The position numbers and the translations under genes were made by a program. A model generated the notes under the pieces. It made no database searches. It had not been told where the DNA came from and saw nothing but the letters and a program-made list of their open reading frames with translations. Positions 60,739 to 64,000 of a stretch of DNA of 64,000 bases are shown here, piece after piece. Numbering within the stretch: the first letter of the stretch is position 1; every line of letters starts with the position of its first letter. Source of the DNA: Blastochloris sulfoviridis (GTDB lineage Bacteria; Pseudomonadota; Alphaproteobacteria; Rhizobiales; Xanthobacteraceae); the NCBI RefSeq assembly GCF_008630065.1, contig NZ_VWPL01000013.1, positions 43,818 through 107,817 on the forward strand, in the 5' to 3' direction.

Positions 60739-60893
60739 GCCAGACCCCCGCAACGGCGGACGACCCACCCGGTTGATACAGGTCCCCGCCCCGCTTGGGA
60801 AGGCGTCGGATAGGCTTTGGGAAGGCTTCGGCCTCGCATCCCGCCATTGCACGACGCCCCGTTTGGCCTTAACCCCCCTGCCGGGAGGGCGAC

Positions 60894-61976
60894 ATGAGCC
60901 TGAGACGCGACACCGGAAGCGGCCTGACCTATGCGGACGCGGGCGTCGACATCGACGCCGGCAACCGGCTCGTGCAGCTGATCAAGCCGCAGGTGCGCGC
61001 CACCCGCCGGCGCGGCGCGGATGCCGAGATCGGCGGGTTCGGCGCGGCGTTCGACCTCAAGGCCGCCGGCTTCACCGATCCCATCCTGGTCTCGACCACC
61101 GACGGCGTCGGCACCAAGGTCAAGATCGCCGCCGAGACCGGCCGGCTTGCCACCATCGGCATCGACCTCGTCGCCATGTGCGTCAACGACCTCGTGGTCC
61201 AGGGCGCCGAGCCCTTGTTCTTCCTCGATTATTTCGCGACCGGCCGGCTCGATCCGGTGCAGGGCGCCGAGATCGTCGGCGGCATCGCCCAGGGCTGCCG
61301 GATCGCCGGCTGCGCGCTGATCGGCGGCGAGACCGCCGAGATGCCGGGCGTCTATTCGGGCGGCGACTTCGACCTCGCCGGCTTCGCGGTCGGCGCCGCC
61401 GAGCGCGGCCAGCTCCTGCCGCGCGGCGACGTCGCGGCCGGCGACGTGGTGCTGGGGCTTGCCGCCTCGGGCGTGCACTCCAACGGCTATTCGCTGGTGC
61501 GGCGGATCGTCCGCGACGCCGGCTTCGGCTGGGACGCGCTGGCCCCCTTCGCCCCCGATATCCCGCTCGGGCAGGCCCTGCTTGAGCCCACCCGCATCTA
61601 TGTGAAGAGCCTGCTCGCCGCGATCCGCGCCACCACCGCCGTCAAGGCGCTGGCCCACATCACCGGCGGCGGCTTCACCGAGAACATTCCACGCTCGCTG
61701 CCCGATGGCCTGGGCGTGCGCATCGACCTTGCCGCCGTGCCGCTGCTGCCGGTGTTCCGGTGGCTGGCCTCGGCCGGCGGCGTGGCCGAGGCCGAGCTGC
61801 TGCGCACCTTCAACTGCGGCATCGGGATGGTGGCGATCGTCGCCGCGGCCGATGCCAAGCGGGTCACCGAGGTGCTGACCGCCGAGGGCGAGCGGGTGTC
61901 GGTTCTCGGCGAGGTGGTGGCGGTGCCGCCGGACGGCTGCCGCGTCGCCTATTCCGGCCGGCTGGATCTCGTCTGA
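60894..61976 (+). CDS. purM: Phosphoribosylformylglycinamidine cyclo-ligase
   Basis: A 360-residue AIR synthetase in purine synthesis. Typical blocks are [55 protein letters not shown] and [22 protein letters not shown] in part, and [18 protein letters not shown]. The ATG at 60894 follows GGGAGG. It is directly followed by purN with a 2-nt gap. Confidence 0.97.
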   Translation: MSLRRDTGSGLTYADAGVDIDAGNRLVQLIKPQVRATRRRGADAEIGGFGAAFDLKAAGFTDPILVSTTDGVGTKVKIAAETGRLATIGIDLVAMCVNDLVVQGAEPLFFLDYFATGRLDPVQGAEIVGGIAQGCRIAGCALIGGETAEMPGVYSGGDFDLAGFAVGAAERGQLLPRGDVAAGDVVLGLAASGVHSNGYSLVRRIVRDAGFGWDALAPFAPDIPLGQALLEPTRIYVKSLLAAIRATTAVKALAHITGGGFTENIPRSLPDGLGVRIDLAAVPLLPVFRWLASAGGVAEAELLRTFNCGIGMVAIVAAADAKRVTEVLTAEGERVSVLGEVVAVPPDGCRVAYSGRLDLV

Positions 61977-61978
61977 CC

Positions 61979-62605
61979 ATGGCGCGCGTCAAAACCGCGG
62001 TGCTGATCTCCGGCCGCGGCAGCAACATGGCGGCGCTGATCGCGGCGGCTGCGGCGCCCGGCTTCCCGGCCGAGATTGCGCTCGTCATCGCCAACAAGGC
62101 CGGGGCCGGCGGGCTCGCGCTGGCGGCCGAGGCCGGCATCCGGACAGCGGTGGTGGAAAGCCGCCCCTTCGGCAAGGACCGGGCGGCGTTCGAGGCCGTG
62201 CTGCAGGCCGAGCTTGAGGATGCCGGCATCGAGTTGGTGTGCCTCGCCGGCTTCATGCGGGTGCTGACGCCGGCCTTCGTCGAGCGCTGGCAGGGACGGA
62301 TGCTGAACATCCACCCGGCGCTGCTGCCCGCCTTCCCCGGCCTCGACACCCACGAGCGGGCGCTCGACGCCGGAGTGAAGATCCACGGCTGCACCGTGCA
62401 TCTGGTGGTGCCGGAGGTCGATTCGGGGCCGATCCTGGCCCAGGCCGCGGTGCCGGTGCTGCCAAACGACACGCCCGACACGCTGGCCGCGCGGGTGCTG
62501 GCGCAGGAACACGTCATCTATCCCGCCGCCCTGGCCCGCCATGCCAGCGGCCTTTCGCCCGGCGGCGCCGATCCCACCCAAGCTCTCGTCGTCCCCAGCC
62601 CCTGA
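61979..62605 (+). CDS. purN: Phosphoribosylglycinamide formyltransferase
   Basis: A 208-residue enzyme transferring a formyl group from 10-formyl-THF to GAR. Motifs: ISGRGSNMAALI (about 10-21), LAGFMRVLTPAFV, NIHPALLPAFPGLDTHERAL (catalytic Asn and His) and HLVVPEVDSGPILAQAAVPV (catalytic Asp). It starts 2 nt after purM ends and should be cotranslated with it. Confidence 0.97.
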   Translation: MARVKTAVLISGRGSNMAALIAAAAAPGFPAEIALVIANKAGAGGLALAAEAGIRTAVVESRPFGKDRAAFEAVLQAELEDAGIELVCLAGFMRVLTPAFVERWQGRMLNIHPALLPAFPGLDTHERALDAGVKIHGCTVHLVVPEVDSGPILAQAAVPVLPNDTPDTLAARVLAQEHVIYPAALARHASGLSPGGADPTQALVVPSP

Positions 62606-62622
62606 CCCCATAAGAGGCCCCG

Positions 62623-63327
62623 ATGATCACGCTCTATGGCTTCGGTCCCGCCTTCGGCCTGCCGGACCCCAGCCCGTTCGTGCTCAAGGCCGAGCTGCTG
62701 CTGAAGTTCGCCGGCCTGCCCTACCGCATCGACACCTCGGGCATGATGCGCGCGCCCAAGGGCAAGCTGCCCTATATCGAGGATGACGGCACGCGGATCC
62801 CGGATTCCACCTTCATCCGCTTCCATATCGAGAAAAAGTACGGCTTCAATTTCGACGCCGGGCTCGACGCCGAGCAGCGCGGCATCGCCTGGGCGGCGGA
62901 GAAGATGATCGAGGACCAGCTCTATTGGGCGCTGGTCCACGACCGGTGGATGGACGAGGCGAATTTCACCAACGGCCCCAAGACCTTCTTCAAGCGGATC
63001 CCGCCGCCGCTGCGCCAGCTCGCCATGCTCCTCATCAAGAGCAAGATCCGGGGCGTTCTGAAGGGCCAGGGCTTCGGCCGGCATTCGCGCGCCGAGGTGG
63101 CCGAGCTTACCGGCCGGGTGGTGGACTCGCTCGCCGCCATCCTCGGCGACAAGCCGTTCCTGATGGGCAACGCGCCTTGCGGCGCCGATGCGGCCGTCGC
63201 CGGCATGCTGATCGCCATCCTGTGCCCGATCTTCGAGTCGCCCACCCGCGCCGCCATCGAGCGCCACGCCAATCTGGTGGCCTATCGGGACCGGATGATG
63301 GAGCGGTATTTTCCGGCGGGCGGCTGA
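62623..63327 (+). CDS. Glutathione S-transferase-like protein (FAXC/metaxin type)
   Basis: A 234-residue GST-fold protein. The thioredoxin-like N-terminus has PSPFVLKAELLLKFAGLPY, followed by PKGKLPYIEDDG with the cis-Pro and IPDSTFIRFHIEKKYG. The all-helical C-terminal domain includes GDKPFLMGNAPCGADAAVAG with the N-capping/hydrophobic staple. The large insertions and absence of the classic Ser/Tyr active site suggest a FAXC/metaxin-like subgroup rather than a detoxifying GST. It follows purN by 17 nt and may be cotranscribed. Confidence 0.85.
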   Translation: MITLYGFGPAFGLPDPSPFVLKAELLLKFAGLPYRIDTSGMMRAPKGKLPYIEDDGTRIPDSTFIRFHIEKKYGFNFDAGLDAEQRGIAWAAEKMIEDQLYWALVHDRWMDEANFTNGPKTFFKRIPPPLRQLAMLLIKSKIRGVLKGQGFGRHSRAEVAELTGRVVDSLAAILGDKPFLMGNAPCGADAAVAGMLIAILCPIFESPTRAAIERHANLVAYRDRMMERYFPAGG

Positions 63328-63402
63328 CCGGCCGGCGGCGGTCCACGCTTTTTAACCACGTCCACGGGGTCGACACCTCGCTGTCATGAGGCGGCAGATA
63401 GA

Positions 63403-63756
63403 ATGGCCGATCATCACGCCGCCTCGCGCCCGATGACCGGCCCCGAAACAGATTCGACCCGTCGTTCCTTTCTGCGCCGTGCCGGCGCGCTGGCGCTTGC
63501 GGCGCTGGCCGCCCCGCTCGGCCTCCTCGGCGCGGGCCTCGCCCCCACGCGGGCGGCGGACGCGCGGCAGCGCTGGGTGTGCACCAACGCCGATTGCGAG
63601 CCCTATATCTACGACCCGGCGACGGGCGATCCGGTCAATCTGGCCAATCCCGGCCATCCGCTGCCGCCCGGCATCGCCTTCGAGGATCTGCCGGACGACT
63701 GGCGCTGCCCGGACTGCGGCTCGCCCAAGAGCTATTTCCGCCCGACGCGGCGGTGA
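63403..63756 (+). CDS. Tat-exported rubredoxin with CX4C/CX2C iron site
   Basis: A 117-residue protein. An N-terminal twin-arginine signal, STRRSFLRR (about 18-26), is followed by a hydrophobic segment to about residue 50 with a TRAADA cleavage-like site. The rubredoxin domain has the ligands Cys60 and Cys65 in WVCTNADC (CX4C instead of the usual CX2C) and Cys102/Cys105 in WRCPDCGS, with YDPATGDP and FEDLPDDW between. Tat export of a folded, iron-loaded rubredoxin to the periplasm is plausible. The start at 63403 follows GAGGCGGC; a second ATG at 63433 is possible. Confidence 0.82.
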   Translation: MADHHAASRPMTGPETDSTRRSFLRRAGALALAALAAPLGLLGAGLAPTRAADARQRWVCTNADCEPYIYDPATGDPVNLANPGHPLPPGIAFEDLPDDWRCPDCGSPKSYFRPTRR

Positions 63757-63760
63757 GGCG

Positions 63761-63866
63761 TTAGAGCATTCTCCGCAAAAGTGGGTACCGGTTTTGCGAA
63801 AGAGAATGCGACAGTTCAAAGACTTAGAGCGCCCGCATGGTTCAATCAGAACGGCGGACGCTCTAA
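63761..63866. repeat. Rhizobiales-type intergenic repeat with terminal inverted repeats
   Basis: It is bounded by TTAGAGC and GCTCTAA and contains CATTCTCCGCAAAAGTGGGT, ACCGGTTTTGCGAAAGAGAA and a TTAGAGCGCC block. Elements with the CAAAA-type/ACCGGTTTTGCG core are widespread in Hyphomicrobiales. A diverged reverse copy is at 11696-11772. It follows the rubredoxin gene and may help end its transcript. Confidence 0.7.
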
Positions 63867-64000
63867 CTGGTCGGCCGATCGGGATTTTCCGTGGACGCAA
63901 AGACGTGGATGGCCGGGACGAGGCCCACGGCTGTCCGGCACGGATTGTGCTTATGCGGCGGGCCTCGGTTGGTGGCGCGCGCGGCGGCGGGCGTGGGCCG
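63867..64000. other. Window end without a supported gene
   Basis: The last 134 nt hold no start or frame that I can support. The final GCGCGCGGCGGCGGGCGTGG sequence may be the 3' end of a gene continuing beyond the window. Confidence 0.3.

Overview
The window is about 64 kb of GC-rich (high-60s percent by eye), densely coding bacterial chromosome. Gene content and order point to an alphaproteobacterium of the order Hyphomicrobiales (Rhizobiales). The clues are a glpX-hom-aminotransferase run, a purM-purN pair divergent from a CDP-alcohol transferase / AI-2E permease / hdaA / ppk1 / ppx run, a long suf operon behind a palindrome that looks like an Irr (iron response regulator) box, an LdtR-type MarR regulator beside an L,D-transpeptidase, a Mg-type HemB, and several families of intergenic palindromic repeats. 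I see no phage, insertion sequence with transposase, CRISPR array, rRNA or tRNA.

Layout: 1-3.8 kb holds the start of a flavin reductase gene, a small hypothetical, a DUF6898 protein and the L,D-transpeptidase with its LdtR-like regulator. 3.8-8.1 kb is a minus-strand valine-degradation cluster (isobutyryl-CoA dehydrogenase, DUF29, 3-hydroxyisobutyryl-CoA hydrolase, DUF6163 membrane protein, 3-hydroxyisobutyrate dehydrogenase), with hemB divergent from it. 9.9-15.0 kb is a secretion locus: a CAP-domain protein with RTX repeats followed by its likely type I secretion ABC transporter and membrane fusion protein. 15-22 kb holds heme oxygenase, an RDD protein, a TusA-like protein, an MFS transporter, a DEAD-box RNA helicase and a GGDEF protein. 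22-30 kb is the suf iron-sulfur operon in transcription order: IscS-like desulfurase, sufB, an unexpected cupin gene, sufC, a coiled-coil mini-protein, sufD, sufS, sufT, sufA. 30-46 kb carries a hydrolase, anmK, tyrS, recJ, glpX, hom, an aminotransferase, a small lipoprotein, phaC with a long Ala/Lys/Pro N-terminal extension, a YbaL-type antiporter and argC. 46-54 kb has a Fic protein with palindromic operator-like sites, an agmatinase / AMP-ligase / atypical thiolase operon, parE and a ParD/RelE-type toxin-antitoxin pair. 54-64 kb holds ppx, ppk1, hdaA, an AI-2E permease, a CDP-alcohol phosphatidyltransferase, purM, purN, a GST-like protein and a Tat-exported rubredoxin.

Most of the window is core metabolism. 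The less ordinary parts are the suf-embedded cupin and its iron-responsive promoter signal, the fused PhaC, the CAP-RTX substrate with its transporter, the operon whose thiolase lacks two normally conserved active-site positions, the self-operator-like palindromes at fic, the exported CX4C rubredoxin, and a MITE-like three-hairpin repeat, one copy of which sits inside a different repeat family. All calls come from reading the sequence; no database search was run.
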